A stretch of 11,461 nt of DNA. Origin: Isotricha intestinalis (taxonomy: Eukaryota > Ciliophora > Litostomatea > Vestibuliferida > Isotrichidae). The stretch is taken from positions 1-11,461 of the forward strand of contig JAJJLU010004581.1 of the NCBI GenBank assembly GCA_023807065.1. The letters are read 5' to 3'. The translations under genes and the position numbers were made by a program. The notes beneath the pieces were generated by a model that saw only the letters and a program-made list of their open reading frames with translations, was not told the origin of the DNA and did not search any database. Of the stretch, positions 1-10,512 are shown in pieces; within the stretch, counting starts at the first letter, position 1, and each line of letters opens with the position of its first letter.

Positions 1-2
1 TT

Positions 3-2210
3 GTTCTTAGAAAAATGATTAATGGTGTTACTCTTCCAAATACTTCTGAATATCATTCTTTTCTTTCTTATGAAAATATATCTATTTTAAAAAGATTTGA
101 AGAATTAATTCCTGATTATACTTTTAATAAATTTTATTCTACTTCAAATTTACAACCAAATTTAAATTCTTTCTTTAATCATAATCTTGAATCTAATCCA
201 TTTTAACATATTTTAAAATTATTGGATAAATAATTATTCAAAACTGAAGAAATTGAAGAAACTAAATCTTATATAATTAATAATTTAAAAGGAATTGATA
301 AACTTACGGTGTTTAATCAATCATTATGGAATCTATTAAAAAATCTCTTATATATTTATACTAATAATGATAAAGATTTAATTATTTCATTTTTAAATCA
401 AATTGCAATTGATATAAAAAGAGAAAAAGTCACTTTTGATTTGATTAAAAATTATGTTGATGTTTGTAATGAATTAATTAAGAAAAATGATAAAAAAGAT
501 TCATCAGAAGAAAAAAATGAATCAAAAATTTATGATTTAGTTCAAACTTTAATTTCAGAAGATTTAAAAACTCAATTTTTATCCAATGAAAATGCATTAA
601 ATGAAATATGTGATGTAAATGGGTTAAATCATGCATCAGAATCACTGGATAATAATTTAAAAATATTTACTAATTTTATTTATGGGAAAGTGATGGAATT
701 ATTCATTATTCAGACTTAAAATTATATAGATTATTAACTGATAATGAAATCGAAAATATTTTAAGAAATTCTTCTCCATATATTACAATTCCATTAAATT
801 TAATTAATAAATTATTATTTTTATATTTGTTCAATATTCAATATACAAAAAAAAAGAAAATCAATTCAAACAATTTTTCATTGGATAAAAATATAAATCT
901 TGATATGATAATTACAGAAATATTTATTAAATATAAAATGCTTGCATTAAAACAAATAGGTATTAATTCATTCTATTATTTTTATAATATTAATAATGAT
1001 TCAAAACATTCAAACTTTTATAATAGATTCTTTATTAATTCTTTTGGAATGTTTAGTTCAAAATTTGAATGGGTTATTGAAAATCATAAAAATATTTTTA
1101 ATATTAAATATATTGAATTCATTGGAACTATAAAAGCAAACATATTTAAATCAATATTAGATAATAAGAAAGTTGGAAAAAATGAAATTTTGGATATTCA
1201 AAAATTAATAGTTATTATAAATGATTTAACAAAATTGATCCCTTTTATTGAAGGAGAAATTAGAAAAAACATATCAGACATTATTTTAAAATGCTTAAAT
1301 GATATATTTGAAAATAAGAAATATTTCTTTAAAAGACAAGAATTTGAAGAATTATTAATTTTATTAAAAAATTTAATAGTTCATTATCATAAAAATTAAT
1401 AAAATTACTTTCAAAAATATTAGAAAACTTGTTTAAAATTGAAAATGATCAAGAAAAAACTTTATTAATATTAAAAGCAATTCAAAATTTTGTTTCCTCA
1501 ATTGAAAAAGATCAAAAAGAAATAGAAACAGATTCAATTGAATCAGAAAAATTCATAGATATTATTTTTGATATATTAACAAAAGAAAGTTTAAAAGAAA
1601 TATTAAATTCTCTTTGTTCTATTGCTAATATAATTTCCTCAAAATCAGTAAAACAAAATAAATTTATTTCTATTTCAGATTTTTTAAAATTATATAAAAA
1701 TAATTGGTTCATTAATCCTATTTACCGAAAATAAAAAAGAAGAAAAAACAAAAAATAAATATGAAATAATTTTCAATCCAACAAGTAATGAATTAGATTA
1801 TGGATTTTTAATAAATGTACTTTATTATTTTGAAGATAAATATCCTACATCTCTTTCAGATTATATTAATAATGAATAATTCAAAAAAAAAATATTTTCA
1901 ATGAAATATGAAGAAATAAAATACTTTAATTTTTCTAAAAAAGATAATAATATAAATGAAAATTCAAAAAGAAGACAAGCAAAAAGATGATAAAAAATTA
2001 CAACCATTATCAATAAAAGATTTACTACCAATATATTCTTTATCAACATTAGTAAAAAAAAAATTCCTCATCAACAATAGTAAATCCTGCAACTAATAGA
2101 TTAAAAAACAAAAATAAAAAGTTTCATTTACTGTAGGAAATATAAAGAAAAGCATATTAATTAACAAGAATGATTCTTCTAAGAATGATGGTAATTCATT
2201 ATACCTATAG
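3..2210 (+). CDS. Unrecognised long helical protein, 5' end outside window, frames broken
   Basis: I do not recognise this protein. The frame is open to the left edge (V-L-R-K before the Met at 15), so the true start may lie outside. Reading TAA/TAG as Gln, the segments are: frame of position 3 to about 684 (sense TAA at 204 and 231); shifted frame about 686-1396; again about 1393-1720; again 1721-1970; and again about 1972-2210. Junctions read smoothly, for example IHYSDLKLYRLLTDNEIE just after the first break and KLIKLLSKILENLFK across the third. The product, about 730 residues, is rich in Leu, Ile, Lys and Asn in amphipathic helices, suggesting an alpha-solenoid or scaffold fold; no catalytic motif, signal peptide or membrane segment is evident. 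The last part (1900-2200) is Lys/Asn/Ser-rich and looks disordered. The end is uncertain: TAG at 2208 is one candidate, but the protein could continue by another frame change into the next entry. Confidence 0.6.
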
Positions 2211-2239
2211 GTTATCATCCAGATAGAAGTAATAATAAA

Positions 2240-2699
2240 ATGGCTGTTTTTAAAATAACAACATCTACAAAAATGTTAAATGAATTATATAGGTATAATG
2301 AATATAGTAGACTAACAGATGATGTATATTCTAAAGATATTATTTGTGAAATACCTATTTTAAGCAATGTTCAGTCATACTCGATTACACCCGCTTTGAG
2401 ATATGCTTTACCTTCCAATTTAAATGATCATTATGCTACTGGAGCAGAAGCTGGATCACTTTCACTTATTAGTAAGAATGAGTATGTAATGCAAACATCT
2501 AATGAACAATGTAATGCCTTTAAAAACAGAATAAAAAGATATCAATATGGAGTGTATACTGATAACAATCAGAATAAAACATATGTAATAAATATAGGAA
2601 GTATTCCGGATGACACTTATACATATTATGATTTCTTTAATAAAGAACCTGGAGATCGTTTGTTTATTTGCTCCATTTGACACTAAACTTAATATTTGA
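2240..2699 (+). CDS. Unrecognised ~150-residue protein with higher GC
   Basis: The Met codon at 2240 sits in a good eukaryotic context (AAAATGG), 29 bases after a possible stop of the preceding gene. The reading frame is open to TGA at 2678. A one-base change near 2664 gives a more natural ending, A-P-F-D-T-K-L-N-I, and TGA at 2697. The protein is not low-complexity: it uses all amino-acid classes, with Tyr, Ser, Thr and Asp prominent (for example GSIPDDTYTYYDFF and EPGDRLF), and it appears globular and beta-rich. By my count GC is about 36% over 2341-2460, well above the roughly 20% elsewhere, and codons such as TCG, CCC and CGT appear that are almost absent from neighbouring genes. I cannot name a family. 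It could be a separate gene, or the conserved C-terminal domain of the preceding gene joined through P-I-G-Y-H-P-D-R upstream of the Met. Confidence 0.6.
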
Positions 2700-3185
2700 T
2701 ATATTGATTAAGGAGAAATACATATTTTTCCTATTTTATAATTATATAATGTTAATGATTGTAATTTGTTATTTGTAAATTCATGATTTATTTTATAGAG
2801 ATGTGATTGAAAAGATATTGAATTATTTTTAATTGTTGAAATATTAAAAATTATTATCACTAATAATGAAAAAATATTATTCTATTATATTTTTTTTATT
2901 AATATTAAATTATTTTGGAATCACAAAATTAGGAGATTTTGGAAATAAAATAATTTTTATTGTTTAAAAAAAATAAAAATTTAATTAAATAAAATGAAAA
3001 TAAAAATATAACTAATTATTATTATATTTTATTGAATATACTTAAATAGCAATTTATTAAATAAAAATTGGGATTGGGGATTGGACCCAATCCCCATTAT
3101 AAAAATAAAAATTCAATTATAAAAATTAAATTTCAATAATTTAAAATTATTTAATAATAAAATAAATAAATTAAAATAGTATTAA
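2700..3185. other. Gene-free AT-rich gap
   Basis: This 486-base gap lies between the short GC-richer gene and the EF-hand gene. It is mostly A/T homopolymer and TAAA/TTAT repeats with stops in every frame. No coding pattern or RNA gene was seen. Its only notable content is the GC-rich hairpin listed separately. It must hold the 3' end of the upstream gene and the promoter of the EF-hand gene, but no TATA-like element can be told from the background. Confidence 0.6.
3075..3096. repeat. Perfect GC-rich inverted repeat (hairpin) in an AT-rich gap
   Basis: Two perfect 10-base arms, TGGGGATTGG (3075-3084) and CCAATCCCCA (3087-3096), are separated by only AC; folded, the innermost pairs would open to give a four-base loop. 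A partial further copy of the left arm (ATTGGG, 3067-3072) gives a short direct repeat next to it. The flanks are about 90% A/T, so this G/C block stands out. It lies 89 bases before the EF-hand start and about 375 bases after the last upstream stop. It could be an RNA hairpin, a protein-binding palindrome or a small repeat family; nothing in the sequence decides between them. Confidence 0.7.
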
Positions 3186-4534
3186 ATGTTACCAGGAAGA
3201 TGTCAATATTTATTGTCAAAATTTTTAATGGATATTGCAAAATATGAAAGACAAACAGAAACATTAAGAGAACTTTTAATTCAAAATTTAGAATTTGATT
3301 TTTCCTTAGTTTATAAATATTTCGCATATGAAAATAAAAATAATATAGACGCAAATAGTATATATTTATTTTTAAAAGACAATGATATAAAATCAATATT
3401 TAATGAAATACAATTTATAATATTTTTTTATGATAAAGATGACGATTCATTTTATCAATAAGAGAATTTATTAATTTAATTCTTCCAGAAAAAAATTATG
3501 CAATAAAATATAATATAAAACCAATAAATTGATGTTTTATATATGATAAAAAAGTAAAATTACCTTTAAGTATAAAATATTCTTTATGTAGTCTTTTTCA
3601 AAAAGAATTAAATTTAATTATATTAGTGTTTAAATCAAAAGAACATATTAAAACTTTTCCTGGTATTGATATTCATGATCTTTATCATGGTATTAAAGGA
3701 TTTGATGATATTATTAATATACATAGTTTATATACTTTTTTAAAAAACATTATTTTAGATTTAATGAAGAGTATTTAAATAATATAATGAAGAGGTTAGA
3801 TATTAATAAAGATTCTAAAATTGATTTTTATGAGTTTCATCAATTTTTTTGCTTTCCTAATATTAGTTGTAAAAGTAGTATTGCTAGTGATAAATGTTAA
3901 AAAATTGCTTGTGGTGAAATATTAAATATTAAAAATGATAATAAATTAAATGATAATAAAGAAAATAAAAAAGATAAAGAAAATGATAGTAAAAATAAAG
4001 AAGAAAATGATAAAAATAATGAAGAGAATAATGAAGAAAAGGATATTAAAAATAATAAAGAAAATGATATTAATAAGAAAGATAATAATATTATTAATAA
4101 TAATGAGAATAATTTTGAAAGAAATAATTTTTATAATACTGGCAATGATTCAAATAATTTAAATGATAATGATTATATTAATCAAAGTATGAATAATATT
4201 AATGTGAATTATTTAAATAATTCACATAATTATACTAATTCAAATAATTCATTTAATACTTTTAGTTATTTCATTTGTGATAATTTTAATTTTTCAAATA
4301 ATAATCATCAACAATCAAATAACTTTTTCAATCATATAAATAATTGTAATCAATCAAATAGTTTTTAGAATAATAATATAAATTTTAATAATTCTTTTCC
4401 TGTATATAATAATAATTGTAATCAATATCAAAATACAATATTTTAATAATAATCAATTACAATATTCATATGAATTATATGACAATAATTCTTATATTAA
4501 ACAGGATAAAAATGAAATAATAAAAAATTTATAA
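3186..4534 (+). CDS. EF-hand calcium-binding protein with Asn-rich tail (ciliate family)
   Basis: The N-terminus (LLSKFLMDIAKYERQTETLR...) and the internal stretch LPLSIKYSLCSLFQKELNL match, from memory, a family of EF-hand proteins common in ciliates: helical start, EF-hand pair, a Ser-Leu/Glu-Lys linker, then a second pair. A calcium loop starts at 3432 (D-K-D-D-D-S...E-F, with a frame break inside) and a canonical 12-residue loop at 3799-3834 (D at positions 1, 5; N at 3; E at 12). The likely role is calcium sensing or a cytoskeletal function in the cytoplasm; no membrane segment is seen. Frames change near 3460, 3760 and 4441. TGA at 3530 falls inside the conserved linker (P-I-N-TGA-C-F-I-Y-D), TAA at 3898 and TAG at 4366 are in-frame. 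From about 3930 the protein is Lys/Glu/Asp then Asn-rich. The TAA at 4532 is the likely stop, since no TGA follows within more than 300 bases. About 450 residues. Confidence 0.85.
3930..4440 (+). repeat. Low-complexity Lys/Glu/Asp then Asn-rich coding tract
   Basis: This is the C-terminal tail of the EF-hand protein. The first part (to about 4130) is built of AAA, GAA, GAT and AAT codons, giving alternating Lys, Glu, Asp and Asn. The second part is dominated by Asn with Ser, Phe, Gln and His. There is no exact repeat unit. Such tails are common in AT-rich protist genomes and are expected to be disordered. TAG at 4366 and TAA at 3898 lie in frame within or beside it. Confidence 0.75.
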
Positions 4535-4874
4535 CTAAAATTTTTATATTAAACAAATAAATAAAATAATAATTAATTTAATTATTCAATTTATATTAAT
4601 TCAATTTTCAATCTCTATTTTTCTTTACTATACATTTTATATTATTTCTTTTCAATTAAATAATAAAAAATTTAATATAAAATATATATTTAAAAAAAAT
4701 AGAAAAAAATATTATTTCATATTTTAATTTTTATTCATATTATTATCAGGGTTAATTATTTACATCATTAATAAATTTATTTATTTTAAAAAATTTTTTA
4801 AGTTTATATTAATAAATATAACATTTATTTATTTCTATTTATATACTTTTTTATATATTTAATCTTCCTTTATT
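4535..4874. other. Gene-free gap between convergent genes
   Basis: This 340-base stretch lies between the ends of the EF-hand gene (+) and the next gene (-), so it should contain both 3' ends. It is almost pure A/T with long A and T runs. On the + strand no TGA occurs from the Asn-rich tail's end to about 4892, so if TAA/TAG were always Gln neither gene would stop in a sensible place here. No polyadenylation signal or hairpin can be singled out. Confidence 0.5.
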
Positions 4875-7372
4875 ATTTTATATCATATCATTCTGAATAA
4901 TATTTTTATACTTTTTAAATCCTTTATATGAATTAGGAAAATCATTATAGATAACTCTTCTTCCTTTTAAAAACATAAAAATTCTTTGAAACAAAAACAC
5001 ATTAGTATTAATACCCTTATTTTTAATAGTCTGTAATAATTTCCAATAAATTTTAGTCCCATTTTTTTCATCTAATTTTTTAATAATCCAAACTAACATT
5101 TCATTAATTTTAGAAGAATATTCAGAAACAATAATAGAATTCTTAAACTATCTCTTAATTTTTTTTTTGTAAATCCTTATCAAATTTCTTATTAAAAGGA
5201 ATATCCAAAAAAATTTACTTAAAGTATTTTTATTTAATTTAAATTGAACATAAACTTCAACACAACAAATTAAAACTAATTGTAAAGGATATCTCTAAAA
5301 ATTATTTTTTAATTCATTTTTCCTATTATTAATAGTAGAATCTAATAATAAAGAGTGCCCTCCTTGAATTAAATTATTACTTATCATAGAAGTATCATTT
5401 AACATTGAAATATTAAATTTTCTTAAATTATAAACTCCTTCTTGTTTTTTTGTAGTTAAATCACTTTGATATTTTGGTAATTGATTTAAATTAATTTCAT
5501 CCATTGTATTTGTAGCAAAATAATTTTTAACTATTATTTCTTCATATAAAGAAAAAACGTCAATGTTATCATATGGAATATATTTATCATATATTATTTT
5601 TATTGATGTTAATATTTGTTTTGGAAATTGTAATTCAAAAAATTTTTTAAAGTTAATTTGATTTATTCCTTTATTTGATTTAATAAAAAATGTTACTTTT
5701 TTTAAACTATACTTTTTATATAATTTTAATTTAGATAAACAAATTACTAATTGTGATAAATTAATAAAATATCTTAATTTTAAATTTGTTACTCTTTCAC
5801 AATTATATACATATAAAAAATTAAAATCTATTGATTTATTTATTTGAACTTTTATTTTTTTTCAAATAATATTAATTTAAATACAGGGAATAAATTATTT
5901 TTTGATAATAAACTTTTATTTATTATTTTCTCTTCATTAATATTTAATTCAGGACAAGAATAAGTTATATCATCAAAACCATTTGAAATAATTTCATCTG
6001 GATGATATGTATAATTATAAAACATATCATCAATATCAACTCCATTTGAATAATTATTAAATGATATTTGAATATGTAAAATAGAATTTTTTTATATTAT
6101 TTCTTTTATTAATTCTTTAAAAATAAACATTATTTTATTTACATATGATTTATATGACGTAAATTCTTTTAATAAAAAATGAATTATTTTTAAATATTTT
6201 CTATCTGCAATCATAATTACTTTTTTTAAATTATTTAATATATCAACTGCGTCATTTACAATATTTTCAAATATTTCTTCTTTTTCTTTCATTAATAATA
6301 AATATTCAAAGTTTTCAAAATTTAAAAAATTTACTATTATTGATTTTACTTTATTTTCTTTTAAATTTCCTGTTATAAATTTATCAAATTTAATTGAAGA
6401 ATTTTTCCCAAAAAAATTTAATTTTAAATGATTAAATATTATATTTTCTATTCTTCTTAATTTTTGTTGTAATATTAAAGTATTTAAAATATTAATTTGA
6501 TTTAAATTATAATTTACTAATTGTTGTAAATACGTTTTAAATTTATTTTCTCCTATTTTATCTTTTAAATCTCCTAAAATATGTTCAGCCCATAAATAAT
6601 TATTATACAAAGTTAAAATATTATTTTCCATTTTAACTTTATTAATTCAATTTTGACAAAACGAAATATATTCTGTAAAAAAATACATTATTTTATTATA
6701 TAAACTATCACTTGAATTAGTTTCATTTAAATCATACATAAAATATTCATATTCAAAATTTCTAATTTTACAATTTAAATAAGGCATAAAAAAACTAAAC
6801 CAAAAATAAAATTGTTCAACTAAATAACTATCAGTAATAATAGATAAAAAATTTTGAAAAGAAAAATTAACATCAAATAAATAAGAATTTTCCCCAATTT
6901 TATAATAATCAATATATTTAGATAAATCTAACATTTTATCATTTTCTTGACTTGAATATTTTTTTTTAGAATTATCAATAAATTCAATTAATAACATATA
7001 TAAAATTTGATCTCTTAATTCATCAAAAGACTTTTCACTTAAAGTAATAATTCCTTTTTCATTATAAGGATTTGCAGTAAAATTAAATACATTTGAATTT
7101 TTTAATTCAATTGATTCTATTTCTAAATATGATTTATGATCTTTTATTACGCTTGAAATAAATGGAAAAAGAATTTTTGATGGAAAAATTAAATTTCTCA
7201 TTGTTGATTGATTAATGTCATATGATTCTAAATGAAATTCATAATCTATTGGTAAAATTGATTTCATTATTATATCTACTCTATTTGTGAAAAAATGTTT
7301 GAAAGTATTATCTTTATAGGGATTTATTTGAGAATTGTTTGTTTTTATATTTTTTATTTTACTATCTATCAT
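4875..7372 (-). CDS. Unrecognised ~830-residue protein, mostly helical
   Basis: The start is the Met at 7372-7370 (M-I-D-S-K-I...), facing away from the lectin gene. One frame runs from 7372 to about 5860 and crosses TGA at 6649-6647 (F-C-Q-N-TGA-I-N-K-V) and TAA at 6094-6092 with coding sequence on both sides. Frame changes follow near 5855, 5208 and 5143. TAG at 5297-5295 is also sense, followed by RYPLQLVLICCVEVYVQFKL. The protein ends N-I-I-Q-N-D-M-I at TAA 4877-4875. Reading the TGA as Trp suits its surroundings. The N-terminal 240 residues mix strands and helices; the middle is strongly helical (LQQLVNYNLNQINILNTLIL, LKEFTSYKSYVNKIMFIFKEL); the C-terminal 80 residues (LVWIIKKLDEKNGTKIYWKL...FLFQRIFMFLKGRRVI) form a compact helical unit. 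No signal peptide and no catalytic motif are visible. I cannot assign a family; an intracellular scaffold or trafficking protein is a guess. Confidence 0.7.
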
Positions 7373-7547
7373 TTATTTATTTTATTATTTAAATATTTTA
7401 AATCAAAAAAAATAAATTTTTTTCAAATTTAAATAAAAATAAAATAACAATCTAAGAAAAATAAAATAATAAATTTTTTTTTTAACAAAATAAACCTGTA
7501 AATAAATAAATAAAAAAATAATCTAAAAAAAAAATTAAAAATTTAAA
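7373..7547. promoter_or_regulatory. Divergent intergenic region (shared promoter candidate)
   Basis: This 175-base gap separates the starts of two genes running in opposite directions, so it must carry both 5' untranslated regions and promoters. It is almost wholly A/T with runs of A and T, and no element can be separated from the background. Both start codons are preceded by A-rich sequence (TTTAAAATG before the lectin gene, AAATAAATG before the minus-strand gene), as is usual in AT-rich protists. Confidence 0.5.
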
Positions 7548-10512
7548 ATGTCAAAAATACTCATAATACAAATCCTAATATTTACTATAATCCCAAAATC
7601 AAACTCTCAATCTCAATGTAACGAACAATGGACTGAAATATTAACATCAGAAAATTCAAATTGGTATTGAATAAACCAAGTAACTAAAAAAGATTCAACT
7701 TTAACATTTTTTCAGACGAATCAACCCCAAATTCAAATGGTATTGCCTGGAATAAAAAACCTTTAAATTCAAAATCAGGTATTCAAATATCATTTATTCC
7801 AAATATAATAATAGATAATAATTTTTATGGTAATTTAAAATATCCACATGGATTTTCAATTATATTTACAAAAAGTCAAATTTCTATTGATTTAATAGGA
7901 AAAAAAGGAAGTGGATTAGGTTATGATGGAATTAATAATGCAGTTGCATTTGAATTTGATTTTATTTATAATAATGATAAAAATGATATTAAAAATCCTC
8001 ATTTTAGTATTCATTATAATTTAAATGGATCAATTAGTTCAATTTCTCCTAAAAATTATATTGATTATTGTAATATTATTTTACCTAATTATTATGATTC
8101 TAGTAAAGATAAATTTATGAAAAATTAATAATTTTATATTGAAATTGTTGGAGGGAAAATTAAATTTAATAATAATAGAATTAATGATTATATTATTAAA
8201 GAAATTGATTTTCCTTTTTTAGATTGTTTATTGAAAAAGGAAATGTTTTTATTGGAATTTCGGCAAGTATGAATTTACATAAAAGTATTAATATTAAAGA
8301 CTTTGTTGTTAAAGAAGAATTAAAAGAAAATGAAAAAGAAATTTTTAGTGGAAATCAATTTTTTGTTAATTTTTTTTAGAATCAACTTGTGGGAAAAAAT
8401 TAAGGATTTATCAAAATGATTTTGAGAATATTCAATTAAAAGAAAATGGTGAAAATTTTAATTATGAACAAATGTTTTTTAATGAGAAAGATATGGGATT
8501 AGAAATAGGGATTTTTAAAAAAGAAATTGGGATTTTTATTTTTAAAATTATGTATAAAAATTATTCTAGTAATGGTATTAAAATTCAAATTAAAGAAAAT
8601 AATATTATAAAATATGAAATTTGTCCTGAAATTTTAATTGAAAATTATATTATAAAATCAAAAATAAATTCAAATAAAAATTATTTTACAATTCCAATTT
8701 GTATTTATGATCAATATTATAATCAAAAAAAATATAATAAATTACCAAGTCATGAAGAATTTTATATTAAATATTCTGATAATATTGTTCCTTTAAATCC
8801 TTCTGTAATTTCTCCTTTTTCTTCATTTAGTTTTACTATTAATATTCCAATAAGTTATTTTGGTAATTATCAAATTTCAAATATTAATTTTTTTAATCAA
8901 AGTATTAGAGAATATGACTTTTTACCAAATACAATTTCTTCTATTTTAAGTGAAAGTAATATTCTTTATGGATATAAAAAAGTTAAAGAAGGAGATGAAA
9001 TTTTTTTAAAAATAATATTAAAAGATGAATTTGAAAGAATTATTCCTAATCATTTATGTCAAAACATACTTAATTATAATTTTTCAAATAGTGAAAATAA
9101 TTATATTGAAAATATAGAAGATAATATAAAGATAAAATAAATGATATTTCATATGAAGATAATAATATTATATTATTAAAATATATTGTTCCTCAAAAAA
9201 AAGGACAATTTACTTTTATTCCTAAAATTAATAGTAAATTAACAAATTCTGATATTAGTTTAAAATGTATAAATTGTACTTTTTATATTTCAAATGAAAA
9301 AATAAATAAAAAATATATTAAATTAAATGGAGATTGTTATGGGAAATCATATTTATTTTCTTCAAATGAAAATAATGAACCATTGTATATTTCATTAGAT
9401 GAAGAAAATAATTCTCAAATTACTAAAATTACTTTTGTTGATGATACTGGATTTACTATTATTAATAATGAAATTAATATTGAATCTGCTTCTATAAATA
9501 ATATTACACTTTCTAGTCAAATTAATGTTGCTGGATTTATTATTTTATATCTTGAAAAATAGAAGTATTTTTTCTCCTTTTGAAAATTATATTCTTAATA
9601 TTACATTTGATGATAATTTTAAATTTGAATTTCCTATCAGATTTTTATATCTTGATGGTAATTTGAATGATATTGAAAATGAAGATAAAGAAAATAAATG
9701 ATTTTTATATATTTTTTAAACAAAATTCTTTTATAATAAATGCATCAGCAAAATTATATTTATTTGATATTTATGGAAAAGATTCAAAAGGAACTTATAT
9801 TCCTTTAAAAAAAAGATTATTGTAATAATATAAAATTTAAAATAAATTCAATAGAAGATAATAATATGTGAATTAAAAGATAATTATATTTCAATTTGGC
9901 CAGAAATGAAAAAAATTGGAATTTATAAAACAAATCTTTTATATAATGATAAATAATTTAAAATCAAGAAATAACAATTATTAGTTTACCAATAATTAAG
10001 TCACTTGAACCAATTAATTCTTTTGATTATAAAGAAGAACCAAAAGATTATTTTACTTTATTAAATGTAACTATTGAAAAAAATAAAAAATATTAAATTT
10101 AAAAAGATATTTTTGGAAATGAAATTAATTATCAAAATATAAGAAATTTATTTCAAGATTTATCAATAATAGAAAAAAATAATATGGAAGTAAAATTAAA
10201 TTTAAATAGTGAAATAATGGTTTATTCAAATTTTCATATTCCAAGGAAAACAAAATTTAAAATTAATGTTACCAAATAAAAAAAATTATACAATTGAACT
10301 TAATAGAATAAGTAATCAAATTGACCCTTTAAAATCTTATGCTTCTTTTAAAGGAAATATGTCTGATTATAAAGTAGGAAATTTTAATTTGATTGAAATT
10401 ACTTTAAGAGATTCTTATTCAAATATTATTTTTGATGATTCTTTTAAAAATTATATAAATGTCTATTCAATTAGAGATGGTGATAATGAAATTTATGAAT
10501 ATAATTTAAATT
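7548..10512 (+). CDS. Secreted L-type lectin domain protein with filamin-like repeats, 3' end lost
   Basis: The Met at 7548 begins a signal peptide (MSKILIIQILIFTIIPKSNS), then Q-S-Q-C-N-E-Q-W. The L-type (legume-like, concanavalin A-type) lectin domain spans about 7600-8320. Its hallmark GSGLGYDGINNAVAFEFDF lies at 7907-7963, followed by N, D and H (N-D-I-K-N-P-H-F-S-I-H) in the metal-binding arrangement; it closes with VFIGISASMNLHKSINIKDF. The remaining roughly 700 residues hold several filamin/immunoglobulin-like repeats, each with a phrase like VKEGDEIFLKIILKDEFERI (8973-9032) or VGNFNLIEITLRDSYSNIIF (about 10374-10433). The product is probably a cell-surface or secreted carbohydrate-binding protein. 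Sense TGA at 7668, TAA-TAA at 8126-8131. Frames change near 7711, 8215, 8375, 9128, 9557, 9690, 9812, 9866, 9958 and 10265. No membrane anchor is found, because the gene meets the opposing gene at about 10512 without a credible end. Confidence 0.85.

Noticed and set aside
1512..2049. Minus-strand frames at 1512-1712 and 1861-2049
   Set aside because: Both are antisense to the coherent helical protein on the + strand, and their hydrophobic content is what antisense of Lys/Glu-rich codons gives.
3067..3096. Internal telomere repeat
   Set aside because: The GGGATT/GGGGATT units resemble but do not match the known ciliate repeats (GGGGTT, GGGGTTTT, and the heterotrich type), and there are too few units. 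The perfect palindrome describes it better.
2462..3396. Minus-strand frames at 2462-2683 and 3151-3396
   Set aside because: They are antisense to the 2240 gene and to the EF-hand gene, whose + strand readings are far more protein-like.
3950..4162. Plus-strand frame of almost only Lys, Ile and Met
   Set aside because: It is a phase-shifted reading of the Lys/Glu/Asp/Asn-rich tail of the EF-hand gene and has no protein-like complexity.
680..10275. Very short introns as the cause of the frame changes
   Set aside because: At the breaks I examined closely, no GT...AG segment of suitable length lies between the two good frames; the protein resumes within a few bases, leaving no room for an intron.
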